12,753 bases of DNA from an uncultured Moraxella sp. GTDB taxonomy: Bacteria; Pseudomonadota; Gammaproteobacteria; Pseudomonadales; Moraxellaceae. This document shows, piece after piece, positions 1-7,544 of this stretch. The notes beneath the pieces are model-generated. The model was not told the origin of the DNA and searched no databases. It worked only from the letters and a program-made list of their open reading frames with translations. Made by a program: the position numbers and the translations under genes. The stretch lies in assembly GCA_916720335.1 (NCBI GenBank), contig CAKAQU010000043.1, positions 1 to 12,753 of the forward strand, given 5' to 3'. Each line of letters opens with the position of its first letter. Position 1 is the first letter of the stretch.

Positions 1-708
1 CGTGTACCAAATGTAACGTTTCCGACTCGTCAAGGTGACAGCTGGGTAAATGTAAGCACTGATGAATTATTTAATGGTAAAAAAGTAGTGCTGTTTTCGT
101 TGCCAGGGGCTTTTACACCAACCTGCTCATCAACACACCTGCCTCGTTATAACGAACTGGCTTCTGAGTTTAAAAAACTGGGCGTGGATGAAATTATTTG
201 TGTGTCAGTGAATGATACTTTTGTGATGAACGCATGGAAAGCTAACCAAGAGTGCGACAATATTACTGTCATTCCTGATGGTAATGGCGAATTTACTGAG
301 GGTATGGGGCGACTTGTAGGAAAAGAAAACCTTGGCTTTGGAAAGCGTTCTTGGCGTTATTCTATGCTAGTTGAAGATGGCGTAATCACTAAAATCTTTG
401 ACGAGCCCGAAAAAGACGGTGACCCCTTTGAAGTATCCGATGCAGATACTATGATAAAATACCTAAAGCCTGACTGGCAAGATAAACCATCTGTAGCAAT
501 TTTTACCAAACCAGGTTGTCCTTTTTGCATTAAAGCCAAAAAACTGCTTGATGAAAAGGGTTTAAGCTATGAAGAAATTGTTTTAGGGCGTGATGCTAGC
601 ATGACGGGTGTACGTGCAATCACAGGTCGTGAAACAGTGCCACAGGTGTTTATTGGCGGTCAGCATATTGGCGGTAGCGATGACTTAGAAGCATTTTTTG
701 CTGGCTGA
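1..708 (+). CDS. Hybrid peroxiredoxin-glutaredoxin (5' end missing)
   Basis: This protein reduces hydrogen peroxide and alkyl hydroperoxides with glutathione as electron donor, in the cytoplasm. The frame is open from base 1, and the upstream residues (RVPNVTFPTRQGDSW...) match the start of the Haemophilus-type fusion protein, so the gene begins outside the window; the GTG at 88 is internal. The visible 235 residues hold a Prx5-type peroxiredoxin domain (about 1-160). Its motif PGAFTPTC places the peroxidatic cysteine at fragment residue 42. A glutaredoxin domain follows (about 164-235), with redox motif CPFC at bases 517-528 and the glutathione-site motifs TVPQVFIGG and GGSDDL. Only about ten N-terminal residues appear to be missing. 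The gene ends at TGA 706-708, just before a terminator shared with the convergent thiI. Family assignment is very secure; the physiological peroxide substrate is inferred from the family. Confidence 0.95.
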   Translation, partial: RVPNVTFPTRQGDSWVNVSTDELFNGKKVVLFSLPGAFTPTCSSTHLPRYNELASEFKKLGVDEIICVSVNDTFVMNAWKANQECDNITVIPDGNGEFTEGMGRLVGKENLGFGKRSWRYSMLVEDGVITKIFDEPEKDGDPFEVSDADTMIKYLKPDWQDKPSVAIFTKPGCPFCIKAKKLLDEKGLSYEEIVLGRDASMTGVRAITGRETVPQVFIGGQHIGGSDDLEAFFAG

Positions 709-725
709 CTTTAAAGTATAAACTT

Positions 726-752
726 AAAAAGATGGTTTTACGCCATCTTTTT
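726..752. terminator. Bidirectional intrinsic terminator
   Basis: A perfect stem AAAAAGATGG (726-735) / CCATCTTTTT (743-752) has a 7-base loop and is flanked by A and T runs on both sides. It lies between two convergent genes, the peroxiredoxin-glutaredoxin gene (+) and thiI (-), and can end transcription of both. Confidence 0.85.
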
Positions 753-778
753 TTATTTTTTATCATGCAATATTTTCT

Positions 779-2227
779 TTAAGATTTTTGAAAAACTTTA
801 ATATTATCAAATCCTTGTTCCATTAAATATAAAGCTTGCAATTTACTCATCACGCCTTTTGTGCAATACAGTAGATAAGTTTTTGAGCCATCTAGCGTAT
901 TAAAACTACTGGTTAATTTATAAAAAGGCATAGTAGCCACCTGAGCATTTTCAATCACCAAAGGTTTATTGTCAATTTCATCGGGGCTTCGGATGTCTAA
1001 AATTACGTCATTTTCACCAATTTGAGACGTGATTTGGATGTTTTTTTGGTTGGTTGTTTGCTGCTGGATTTGGCGAATATCAATACACAAAGCAGTCTCA
1101 ATAGCTGTTTGTAATATATTAAAATCAAAGTTTTCCTCACACGCAACCAGTTTATGCTCCGCTGCTTTTACTGTTGGGCTTTTAGAAATTACACCACAAA
1201 ATTCAGGCATGGATTTAGCGATATCCGCCGTACCAATCTTTTTAGCCATTTTAATAATTTCTTCTTTATCGTTAGTGATTAAGGGTCGTAAAATCAGTGT
1301 ATCGGATGCTTTGTCAATCATTTGCAAATTAGCAAGGGTTTGACTTGACACCTGCCCCATGGCTTCACCTGTAACCAATGCATTGATTTTATATTGTTTT
1401 GCCAAACGACTTGCAGCACGCACCATCATGCGTTTTAGCACCACACCCATATAACCATCATCAATTTTTTGTAAAATTTCAGCAACCACAGGCTCAAAAT
1501 TCACAGTGATGAATTTAACTTTATGAACTGGGCTGTATTTACGCCAAAGCTCATACGCGGTTTGTTTAGTACCAATTTCGTGAGCCTTGCCACCCAAATT
1601 AAAAAATACATAATGTACACGACTGCCACGTCTGATAAAGTTAAAACTAGCAACCGCTGAATCAAATCCTCCAGAAATTAATGACAACACATCCTCTTGG
1701 GTGCTTACTGGAAACCCGCCCAACCCATCAAAACGAGCTTTTGTTAATAGCAATTTATCATCTTCAATTTCAAGATTCACAGTAACATCGGGGTTTTCTA
1801 ACTGCACTTTAGCACTAGCCACCCTTTGGTTTAAGCCGCCACCAACATATCGCATCACATCCATGGAATTAAAATCATGACGACCACGACGTTTGACGCG
1901 CACACAAAAGGTTTTATCCACAATTTCATCAGCAACTTGCGCCAATGTTTTTTCAAAAATATCGTGCAAATTTATATAGGTCATTTCTTCAACTTCTAAA
2001 AAATGATGAATGCCTGGAATACATTGCAATCGTTCAATTAGATAAGGTTTTTTTGTCTGGTCTTTACTGCGCACCACAATTTTATCCCAAAGACGCACAA
2101 CTGTAACCGTTGAATCAACTGCTCTTAGGTTGTCTCTAATGGTGTTAGCTAAAACTTTGATAAAGCGTTTGCGAACGCTATCACTTTTCATGATAATTTC
2201 AGGGAAAAGTTTGATGATAAATTTCAT
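779..2227 (-). CDS. thiI: tRNA 4-thiouridine synthetase / thiazole sulfurtransferase ThiI
   Basis: ThiI adenylates U8 of tRNA and transfers persulfide sulfur from IscS to make 4-thiouridine. The same sulfur relay can feed thiamine thiazole synthesis. The 482 residues show an N-terminal ferredoxin-like region and THUMP domain (about 1-165). A PP-loop ATPase domain follows, with SGGFDS at 185-190 and Cys344 in PEFCGVISKSP, the partner cysteine of the family. A C-terminal rhodanese domain (about 400-482) carries the persulfide cysteine, Cys455, in LLYCTKG. The length equals that of the E. coli enzyme, so this is the long form able to act in both s4U and thiazole synthesis. No clear Shine-Dalgarno sequence precedes the ATG at 2225-2227, but a good promoter does (2254-2282). 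The gene is convergent with the peroxiredoxin gene and divergent from lipA. Confidence 0.96.
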   Translation of the reverse strand: MKFIIKLFPEIIMKSDSVRKRFIKVLANTIRDNLRAVDSTVTVVRLWDKIVVRSKDQTKKPYLIERLQCIPGIHHFLEVEEMTYINLHDIFEKTLAQVADEIVDKTFCVRVKRRGRHDFNSMDVMRYVGGGLNQRVASAKVQLENPDVTVNLEIEDDKLLLTKARFDGLGGFPVSTQEDVLSLISGGFDSAVASFNFIRRGSRVHYVFFNLGGKAHEIGTKQTAYELWRKYSPVHKVKFITVNFEPVVAEILQKIDDGYMGVVLKRMMVRAASRLAKQYKINALVTGEAMGQVSSQTLANLQMIDKASDTLILRPLITNDKEEIIKMAKKIGTADIAKSMPEFCGVISKSPTVKAAEHKLVACEENFDFNILQTAIETALCIDIRQIQQQTTNQKNIQITSQIGENDVILDIRSPDEIDNKPLVIENAQVATMPFYKLTSSFNTLDGSKTYLLYCTKGVMSKLQALYLMEQGFDNIKVFQKS

Positions 2228-2253
2228 AATTTAGATTTTAGTTAAAATCGGCT

Positions 2254-2282
2254 ATCATATCACTATTGAAATTAGGCGACAA
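2254..2282 (-). promoter_or_regulatory. Predicted thiI promoter
   Basis: On the minus strand a -35 element TTGTCG (2277-2282) is followed after 17 bases by the -10 element TATGAT (2254-2259), which is preceded by TGA as in an extended -10. The expected transcript start near 2247 leaves a leader of about 20 bases. The -35 element lies inside a set of inverted repeats (2262-2292). Prediction is by eye. Confidence 0.5.
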
Positions 2283-2354
2283 TAGTCCTAATATTTGTAG
2301 AGATTTTTAGTATCGCTTTTTACCTAAAAATAACGTAAAATAGTCTAATTTTTA
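2262..2354. repeat. Interleaved inverted and direct repeats between thiI and lipA
   Basis: ACTATTG (2262-2268) is the reverse complement of CAATAGT (2280-2286), and ATTAGG (2271-2276) is the reverse complement of CCTAAT (2287-2292). The two inverted repeats therefore interlock. The unit AATAGTCCTAAT (2281-2292) recurs almost unchanged as AATAGTCTAAT (2339-2349). A further set, ATTTTTA (2303-2309), TAAAAAT (2325-2331) and ATTTTTA (2348-2354), can form either of two exclusive hairpins. The function is unknown: this could be an operator or leader structure controlling thiI, lipA or both. Confidence 0.5.
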
Positions 2355-2371
2355 AATTACAAACACATAAA

Positions 2372-3409
2372 ATGACCGTTCAAACTTACACCCCTGAAGC
2401 TCGCCCTACCCCAAAAAAAGCAGTACAAGGCGAAAAGCTGCGTGGACATGACAAAGTCGCTCGCATTCCCATTAAAGTAATTCCTACAATTGAAACTCCA
2501 AAAAAACCTGACTGGATTCGAGTCAAATTATCAAGCCCTGCTGAGGTTGAGCGTATTAAACAAACTTTACGTAAACAAAAATTACATACCGTTTGTGAAG
2601 AAGCTGCTTGCCCAAACCTACCTCAATGTTTTGGTGATGGTACAGCAACTTTTATGATTATGGGGGATATTTGCACGCGTCGTTGCCCATTTTGTGATGT
2701 CGCACACGGCAGACCCAATCCATTAGATAAAGATGAACCTCGCCATACCGCTGAAACAATTTTAGGTATGGGATTAAAATATGCAGTCATCACATCAGTG
2801 GATAGAGATGATTTAAAAGATGGCGGGGCTGGACATTTTGCCGATGTAATCAAAGAATCTCGTGCATTAAGTCCAAATTGTTTGATTGAAATTTTAGTGC
2901 CAGATTTTCGTGGGCGGGATAAATTAGCGTTAGAAATTTTAACCCAAACCGCTCCTGATGTTTTTAATCACAACATTGAAACCGTACCTCGTTTATATAA
3001 AGCCTTTCGTCCCGGTGCTGATTATGCCCATTCTTTAAAACTGTTAAAGGATTACAAGGCGCTGCGTCCTGATATTGCTACCAAATGCGGTTTTATGGTT
3101 GGATTAGGTGAAACTGAAGAAGAAGTTTATGCTCTACTTGATGATTTAAAAGCTCATGATGTTGACATCGTAACTATTGGTCAGTATCTTGCCCCAAGCA
3201 AAAGTCATGCCCCAGTAGAACGCTATGTTCATCCTGATGAATTTGAACGTTATATGGATTATGGTAAAAAAATTGGCTTTTTTAGTATTTGGGCAGGTCC
3301 TATGGTTCGTTCCAGTTACTTTGCCGACCGTCAGTTTTATGGCGAACCTTGTCCACCACCTGTCAGAAGCAGTAAAGCACTCGCCAAAGAAGGTAAATTG
3401 GGCTGTTAG
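2372..3409 (+). CDS. lipA: Lipoyl synthase LipA
   Basis: LipA is a radical SAM enzyme. It inserts two sulfur atoms into protein-bound octanoyl groups to make the lipoyl cofactor of pyruvate and 2-oxoglutarate dehydrogenases and the glycine cleavage system. Both iron-sulfur clusters are visible. The auxiliary cluster cysteines are 75, 80 and 86 (CEEAACPNLPQC), and the radical SAM cluster cysteines are 101, 105 and 108 (CTRRCPFC). The C-terminal RSSY motif (313-316) supplies the serine ligand of the auxiliary cluster. At 345 residues it is somewhat longer than the 321-residue E. coli protein, mostly through a basic N-terminal extension. No Shine-Dalgarno sequence is evident before the ATG. lipB is not next to it; a hydrolase gene begins 2 bases after the stop. 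Assignment is secure. Confidence 0.97.
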   Translation: MTVQTYTPEARPTPKKAVQGEKLRGHDKVARIPIKVIPTIETPKKPDWIRVKLSSPAEVERIKQTLRKQKLHTVCEEAACPNLPQCFGDGTATFMIMGDICTRRCPFCDVAHGRPNPLDKDEPRHTAETILGMGLKYAVITSVDRDDLKDGGAGHFADVIKESRALSPNCLIEILVPDFRGRDKLALEILTQTAPDVFNHNIETVPRLYKAFRPGADYAHSLKLLKDYKALRPDIATKCGFMVGLGETEEEVYALLDDLKAHDVDIVTIGQYLAPSKSHAPVERYVHPDEFERYMDYGKKIGFFSIWAGPMVRSSYFADRQFYGEPCPPPVRSSKALAKEGKLGC

Positions 3410-3411
3410 TT

Positions 3412-4350
3412 GTGGGCGTTATTTTATCCGCTAATGGCATTCACCGTTTACACCATACATTTTTTATCCCAAAAGATAAAATTAGGGCAAGCTTGCTTAT
3501 TATTCATGGCATGAGCGAACACAGTGGACGCTATCAAAAGTTTGCGCAGTTTTTAGCAGATCATGGCATTTTAGTGCTGACTTATGACCAACTTGGGCAT
3601 GGAAAAACTGTCAAAGATAAATATGAATTAGGGTTTTTTGATGAAAAACACCCTGTTCAAGCGCTGTGTAAAGACGTGATTGTTTGCGCTGATGCCTTAA
3701 AGCAAAAATCCAAAGAACTGACAAATAAAAACATTCCCCATTTTATTATGGGGCATTCCATGGGGTCATTTATTGCCCGAACGGTCTTGACTCATCACGC
3801 TGGCAGCTTTGATGGTGCAATATTAATGGGAACGGCTCATGGTTTTGGCTTTTTTAATCAAATAAGTTTAAAAAGTTTGGGCGTGTTAAACTTTTTAAAT
3901 GCCAAACAGCCCAACATTTACTTTGCCAATCTTTTAAACCAATATTTGCTTAATCAAATTCGCTCATCAATTTGGGCTTCACCATTTGCGTGGCTATCTG
4001 AAAACGGTGATAACATCAAAGCCTTTGAAGCTGACCCTTTATGTGGTTTTGTATTTACCAATAATGGTTTTTTAGCTTTACAAAAATTGCTTTGGCACGC
4101 ATGTAAGCCCAGTTGGCATGCTTTTATGCCAAATGATTATCCGCTGCTTTTTGTAAGTGGCAAAGACGACCCAGTTGGACGTATGGGTCAGGATATCTAT
4201 GGTTTGGTTGATGAGCTGCTAAAGGCTGGAAAAACCAATGTAAACTTCCACCTATATCCCAATATGCGGCATGAGCCTTTGCAAGAAACTCATGCTGATA
4301 AAGTACATCAAGATATTTTACATTGGTTTACTACCAATATATCTAATTGA
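3412..4350 (+). CDS. Alpha/beta hydrolase, monoacylglycerol lipase / lysophospholipase-like
   Basis: This is a serine hydrolase of the family that contains lysophospholipase PldB and monoacylglycerol lipase, so it probably cleaves ester-linked acyl chains. The 312 residues show the fold's oxyanion-side motif IIHGMSEHSGRY (30-41), the nucleophile elbow GHSMGS with Ser116, the acid in GKDDPVG (probably Asp253), and His287 in NMRHEP. This completes a Ser-Asp-His triad. There is no signal peptide, so a cytoplasmic enzyme is likely. The start is the GTG at 3412-3414, two bases after the lipA stop, which suggests translational coupling. No in-frame ATG fits better, because the family homology begins within about ten residues of this start. 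The substrate cannot be told from sequence, and a link to lipoate or octanoate metabolism is only suggested by position. Confidence 0.85.
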   Translation: MGVILSANGIHRLHHTFFIPKDKIRASLLIIHGMSEHSGRYQKFAQFLADHGILVLTYDQLGHGKTVKDKYELGFFDEKHPVQALCKDVIVCADALKQKSKELTNKNIPHFIMGHSMGSFIARTVLTHHAGSFDGAILMGTAHGFGFFNQISLKSLGVLNFLNAKQPNIYFANLLNQYLLNQIRSSIWASPFAWLSENGDNIKAFEADPLCGFVFTNNGFLALQKLLWHACKPSWHAFMPNDYPLLFVSGKDDPVGRMGQDIYGLVDELLKAGKTNVNFHLYPNMRHEPLQETHADKVHQDILHWFTTNISN

Positions 4351-4376
4351 TTTATATCTACTTTTTTTATAATTTT

Positions 4377-4382
4377 AAGGAA
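4377..4382 (+). promoter_or_regulatory. Ribosome binding site of dapD
   Basis: AAGGAA lies 5 bases before the ATG at 4388 and is one of the few strong Shine-Dalgarno sequences in the window. It fixes the dapD start. Confidence 0.75.
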
Positions 4383-4387
4383 ACTTT

Positions 4388-5209
4388 ATGAGTGATTTAA
4401 GCATTTTAATTGAACAAGCCTTTGAAAATCGCGCTAATTTATCCATTACAAATTGCCCCGATGATGTCCGCCAAGCAGTTAATGAAGCCTTAACAGGTTT
4501 AGATAACGGCACTTACCGTGTTGCTGAAAAAACAGATGGCGAATGGGTTGTTAATGAGTGGCTAAAAAAAGCTGTGCTGTTATCTTTTAAAATAAACGAT
4601 AATACTTCTGTAGAATCTGGAGATTTGCGCTTTTATGATAAAGTAGATACCAAATTTGCTAACTGGTCAGAAACCGATTTTAAAAATGCTGGCATTCGTG
4701 TCGTTCCACCTGCTGTCGCCAGAAAAGGTTCATTTATCGCCAAAAATACTATTTTAATGCCATCGTACGTCAATATTGGTGCTTATGTAGATGAAGGCAC
4801 CATGGTGGATACTTGGGCAACCGTTGGCTCATGTGCTCAAATTGGCAAAAATGTTCATTTGTCGGGTGGTGTTGGCATTGGTGGCGTCTTAGAGCCGCTG
4901 CAGGCAAGCCCTACTATTATTGAAGACAACTGCTTTATTGGTGCTAGAAGCGAAATTGTTGAAGGAGTCATTGTTGGTGAAGGCTCAGTCATTTCCATGG
5001 GTGTTTATATTGGGCAATCTACTCGTATTTATGACCGTGAAACAGGCGAAATTTATTATGGGCGCGTACCAGCAGGGTCGGTTGTTGTTCCGGGCAGTCT
5101 GCCTTCAGCTGATGGTAAATACAGTTTATACGCTGCCATCATCGTCAAAAAAGTAGACGCTCAAACTCGCAGCAAAACCAGCATCAACGACCTATTAAGA
5201 GCCGAATAA
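4388..5209 (+). CDS. dapD: Tetrahydrodipicolinate N-succinyltransferase DapD
   Basis: DapD transfers succinyl from succinyl-CoA to tetrahydrodipicolinate in the succinylase route to meso-diaminopimelate and lysine, in the cytoplasm. The 273-residue length is typical for the proteobacterial family. The helical N-terminal domain (1-100) is followed by a left-handed beta-helix of hexapeptide repeats (about 105-235: SFIAKNTILMPSYVNIGAYV and on). Residues Asp141 (MVDTWATVG) and Glu189 (ARSEIVEG) occupy the positions known to be important in characterised family members. The C-terminal segment YAAIIVKKVD is also family-typical. A strong ribosome binding site sits 5 bases before the ATG. The gene lies 37 bases after the hydrolase and 19 bases before a small lipoprotein gene, so a shared transcript is likely. 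Confidence 0.97.
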   Translation: MSDLSILIEQAFENRANLSITNCPDDVRQAVNEALTGLDNGTYRVAEKTDGEWVVNEWLKKAVLLSFKINDNTSVESGDLRFYDKVDTKFANWSETDFKNAGIRVVPPAVARKGSFIAKNTILMPSYVNIGAYVDEGTMVDTWATVGSCAQIGKNVHLSGGVGIGGVLEPLQASPTIIEDNCFIGARSEIVEGVIVGEGSVISMGVYIGQSTRIYDRETGEIYYGRVPAGSVVVPGSLPSADGKYSLYAAIIVKKVDAQTRSKTSINDLLRAE

Positions 5210-5228
5210 ATTAATTTGTAGGTGTCAT

Positions 5229-5489
5229 ATGAAAAAAAGCATATTTTTAGCCATCATCGCTACCACTGTCATCACTGGTTGTACCACTACAAAAACACCC
5301 GTTACCAAATCGCCAAACCCTGCCAGCGAATTTTGTGTTTCTGTTCATGGCAAATCCATCATTAAAAAAGACACTAACGGTAATGAATACGGCGTTTGTC
5401 AATTACCCAACGGTCAAGAAATTGAAGAGTGGGAATTTTACCGTGGTTCTGCCAAAATCATCATTGAAGGTGATACCATTAAAAAATAA
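5229..5489 (+). CDS. DUF333 small lipoprotein
   Basis: This 86-residue protein begins with a signal sequence (KKSIFLAIIATTVITGC) with a lipobox ITGC and lipid-attachment Cys18, so the mature chain of 69 residues should be membrane-anchored in the envelope. The mature part matches the DUF333 family, sometimes labelled putative hemolysin: NPASEFCVSVHGK, then KKDTNGNEYGVCQLPNGQEIEEWEFYR, with two conserved cysteines (36 and 57) that could form a disulfide. The hemolysin label is weak, as no such activity is evident from sequence. It starts at ATG 5229 behind TAGGTG (5219-5224), 19 bases after dapD, and is closed by a hairpin terminator. Its role is unknown. Confidence 0.88.
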   Translation: MKKSIFLAIIATTVITGCTTTKTPVTKSPNPASEFCVSVHGKSIIKKDTNGNEYGVCQLPNGQEIEEWEFYRGSAKIIIEGDTIKK

Positions 5490-5509
5490 TTTATTTACTT
5501 TAAAATAAA

Positions 5510-5538
5510 AAAAATGGGTTGGCACTGCTCCCATTTTT
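5510..5538 (+). terminator. Intrinsic terminator after the DUF333 lipoprotein
   Basis: A 9-base stem AAAAATGGG (5510-5518) / CCCATTTTT (5530-5538) with an 11-base loop is followed by an AT-rich stretch. It ends the lipA-hydrolase-dapD-lipoprotein group and separates it from folA. Confidence 0.8.
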
Positions 5539-5557
5539 ATCGTATTTTTATGATTTA

Positions 5558-5565
5558 TTAAGGAA
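5558..5565 (+). promoter_or_regulatory. Ribosome binding site of folA
   Basis: TTAAGGAA ends 6 bases before the ATG at 5572 and supports that start. Confidence 0.7.
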
Positions 5566-5571
5566 TTTTTA

Positions 5572-6075
5572 ATGAAAATCATTCAGATAGTTGCCATTGA
5601 CAAACACAATTGCATTGGAAAAAACAACCAATTAGCTTGGCATATCAAAGAAGACCTTCAACACTTTAAAGCGCTTACGACGGGAAAAGCGATTATTATG
5701 GGGCGAAAAACCTTTGAATCTTTAGGTCGCCCTTTGCCCAATCGCAACAATATTATCATTACCCAAAATAAAGAGTTTCAGGCTACAGGATGCACGGTAG
5801 TTCATCATTTAGATGACGCATTAACACACGCCAAAGACTATGCCAACAGTCATCATCACGATGAAATTTATATTATTGGTGGTGGACAAATCTATCAAAA
5901 AAGCCTTGATTTAGCCGATATTTTAGAAATTACCCACGTAGATTTAGAGATTGACGGTGATGCGTTTTATCCTGATTTTAGTAAAAAATTCACTCAAATT
6001 TGGACATCTGATATTAAACAGGATGAAAAAACGGGCATCAAGTTTTATTTTGCCCGTTATCAAAAACAATCTTAA
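5572..6075 (+). CDS. folA: Dihydrofolate reductase
   Basis: FolA reduces dihydrofolate to tetrahydrofolate with NADPH and is the target of trimethoprim. The 167 residues show the N-terminal strand and Met20-loop region (IGKNNQLAWHIKEDL), with catalytic acid Asp28 (E. coli Asp27). The NADPH-binding motif GRKTFESLGRPLP (44-56) and the glycine motif IIGGGQIY near residue 105 follow. This is a chromosomal-type enzyme of normal length. Relative to E. coli, Ala22 replaces Pro21 and His31 replaces Trp30. Both E. coli positions are known sites of trimethoprim-resistance changes, although His is common at the second one in other bacteria. The gene stands alone behind a terminator and converges on trhP with a 28-base gap in which I see no terminator. 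Confidence 0.97.
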   Translation: MKIIQIVAIDKHNCIGKNNQLAWHIKEDLQHFKALTTGKAIIMGRKTFESLGRPLPNRNNIIITQNKEFQATGCTVVHHLDDALTHAKDYANSHHHDEIYIIGGGQIYQKSLDLADILEITHVDLEIDGDAFYPDFSKKFTQIWTSDIKQDEKTGIKFYFARYQKQS

Positions 6076-6103
6076 TCACAGATTACCACGTGTTGCAGCG
6101 CAA

Positions 6104-7513
6104 TTACGTATAAATTGGTTCACTGACACTTTTCATAATCAATGCAAATTTCAAGACATCAGCCGCTACATCTGTAAAGGGGTTTTTAATTTTGGCAGTC
6201 CAACCAGAACCTAAAGCCCCATCGATACTAGCATTCTTTTTATCCCACATTTGAGTAAGTAAATACACTACATTGCCTTTGGGGGTCATGATTTCTATTT
6301 CATCACCAACCATCAGTTTATTTTTAATGTCTAAGATTAAAAATTCGCCGTCAACGTCTGTAACTTCAGCAACAAATTGTTGATTGTCTGTTTTAGATGA
6401 GCCGTATTCATAGTTTTGATAATCGCTGTGTACATGACGACGCAAAAATCCTTCTGTATAGCCACGATTTGCCAATCCGTCTAAGGCTGCTATCAGCTGA
6501 GTATCAAAAGGCTTACCTGCCAATTTATCATCAATAGCCTTGCGATATACTTGAGCCGTACGTGCAACATAATAATGCGATTTGGTACGTCCTTCAATTT
6601 TTAAGGAATGCACCCCCATGTCTATTAAATCTGGCACAAGTTCCACCGCGCGCAAATCTTTAGAATTCATGATATACGTACCATGCTCATCCTCAAACAT
6701 TGCCATCAGTTCGCCTTTTCGTCCCTGCTCTTCAATCAACACCACCTCGTCAGATGGTTTTTGTACATAATCATCACCCATGACCACATCACCATTTAGA
6801 TTGATGGCATGAATGGCATTTTCTGCTTGGCTTTGATTAGGAATAAAAATATCAGGATTTTTTGGAACAATATCACCTGTTTCGTTTTCAATCGCTTGAT
6901 AGGTGTTATAACTCCAGCGGCATGCATTTGTACAAGTACCTTGATTGGCATCACGCTTATTAATATAACCCGATAATAAACAGCGTCCAGAATAAGCCAT
7001 GCACAAAGCCCCATGAACAAAGACTTCAATCTCCATATTAGGTACTTCACGAATAATCTCACCAATCTCTTTTAAAGACAGTTCTCTGGATAAAATCACT
7101 CGTGATACGCCCATTTGCTGCCAAAATTTCACTGTTGCCCAATTAACTGCGTTGGCTTGTACTGACAAATGAATCACTTGATTTGGAAAAGCCTCTCGTA
7201 CCATCATAATCATGCCAGCATCGGACATAATCAGTGCATCTGGCTTCATTTCAATTACAGGACGAATGTCTTCTATAAAGGTTTTTAATTTGGCATTATG
7301 AGCCTGGATATTCACCACAACGTAAAATTTTTTACCCAAACTGTGAGCATAATCAATGCCTTTTTTTAAATTTTCTTCATCAAAATCGTTATTGCGCACT
7401 CGCAATGAATAGCGCGCCTGACCTGCATATACAGCATCTGCACCATAAGCAAAAGCGTATTGCATATTTTTAAAAGTTCCAGCAGGGCATAAAAGCTCAG
7501 TTATTTGTCTCAT
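6104..7513 (-). CDS. trhP: Peptidase U32-family tRNA hydroxylation protein TrhP (YegQ)
   Basis: TrhP (formerly YegQ) is needed for prephenate-dependent hydroxylation of wobble uridine U34 to 5-hydroxyuridine, the first step towards the cmo5U/mcmo5U modifications. The 469 residues align by eye almost along the whole length of E. coli YegQ. Family signatures include LLCPAGTFKNMQYAFAYGAD (8-27), HLSVQANAVNW, the block FVHGALCMAYSGRCLLSGYI and the motif KIEGRTKSHYYVARTAQVYR. Cysteines 171, 178, 194 and 198 form the conserved cluster of U32 proteins, possibly ligands of an iron-sulfur centre. Despite the family name, a protease role is unlikely. The gene is divergent from a response regulator gene, and its -10 element is at 7545-7550. 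No clear ribosome binding site precedes the ATG. Confidence 0.95.
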   Translation of the reverse strand: MRQITELLCPAGTFKNMQYAFAYGADAVYAGQARYSLRVRNNDFDEENLKKGIDYAHSLGKKFYVVVNIQAHNAKLKTFIEDIRPVIEMKPDALIMSDAGMIMMVREAFPNQVIHLSVQANAVNWATVKFWQQMGVSRVILSRELSLKEIGEIIREVPNMEIEVFVHGALCMAYSGRCLLSGYINKRDANQGTCTNACRWSYNTYQAIENETGDIVPKNPDIFIPNQSQAENAIHAINLNGDVVMGDDYVQKPSDEVVLIEEQGRKGELMAMFEDEHGTYIMNSKDLRAVELVPDLIDMGVHSLKIEGRTKSHYYVARTAQVYRKAIDDKLAGKPFDTQLIAALDGLANRGYTEGFLRRHVHSDYQNYEYGSSKTDNQQFVAEVTDVDGEFLILDIKNKLMVGDEIEIMTPKGNVVYLLTQMWDKKNASIDGALGSGWTAKIKNPFTDVAADVLKFALIMKSVSEPIYT

Positions 7514-7544
7514 AATTTTAAGATAATATTAAAATAAACCAGCC

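Noticed and set aside
88..708. GTG 88 as the start of the peroxiredoxin-glutaredoxin gene
   Set aside because: The frame is open to base 1, and the 29 upstream codons encode residues typical of the family's N-terminus, so the gene is cut by the window edge.
1029..1343. Open frame of 104 codons on + opposite thiI
   Set aside because: It lies entirely within the secure thiI gene and shows no family resemblance or ribosome binding site. The other long frames opposite or inside known genes were rejected for the same reason.
2228..2371. TPP riboswitch or other known riboswitch before thiI or lipA
   Set aside because: I looked for the conserved CTGAGA core of the TPP element on both strands and did not see it; the thiI leader would be only about 20 bases.
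4347..4373. TTGATT ... TATAAT as a dapD promoter
   Set aside because: The TATAAT at 4368-4373 is attractive, but the spacer is 15 bases and the transcript would start near 4380, inside the ribosome binding site.
5519..5554. TTGGCA ... TATGAT as a folA promoter
   Set aside because: The hexamers are 24 bases apart, too far for a sigma-70 promoter, and TTGGCA lies in the terminator loop.
6076..6103. Terminator between folA and trhP
   Set aside because: Only a weak 5-base AATCT/AGATT repeat occurs near the folA stop, with no T run after it on either strand.
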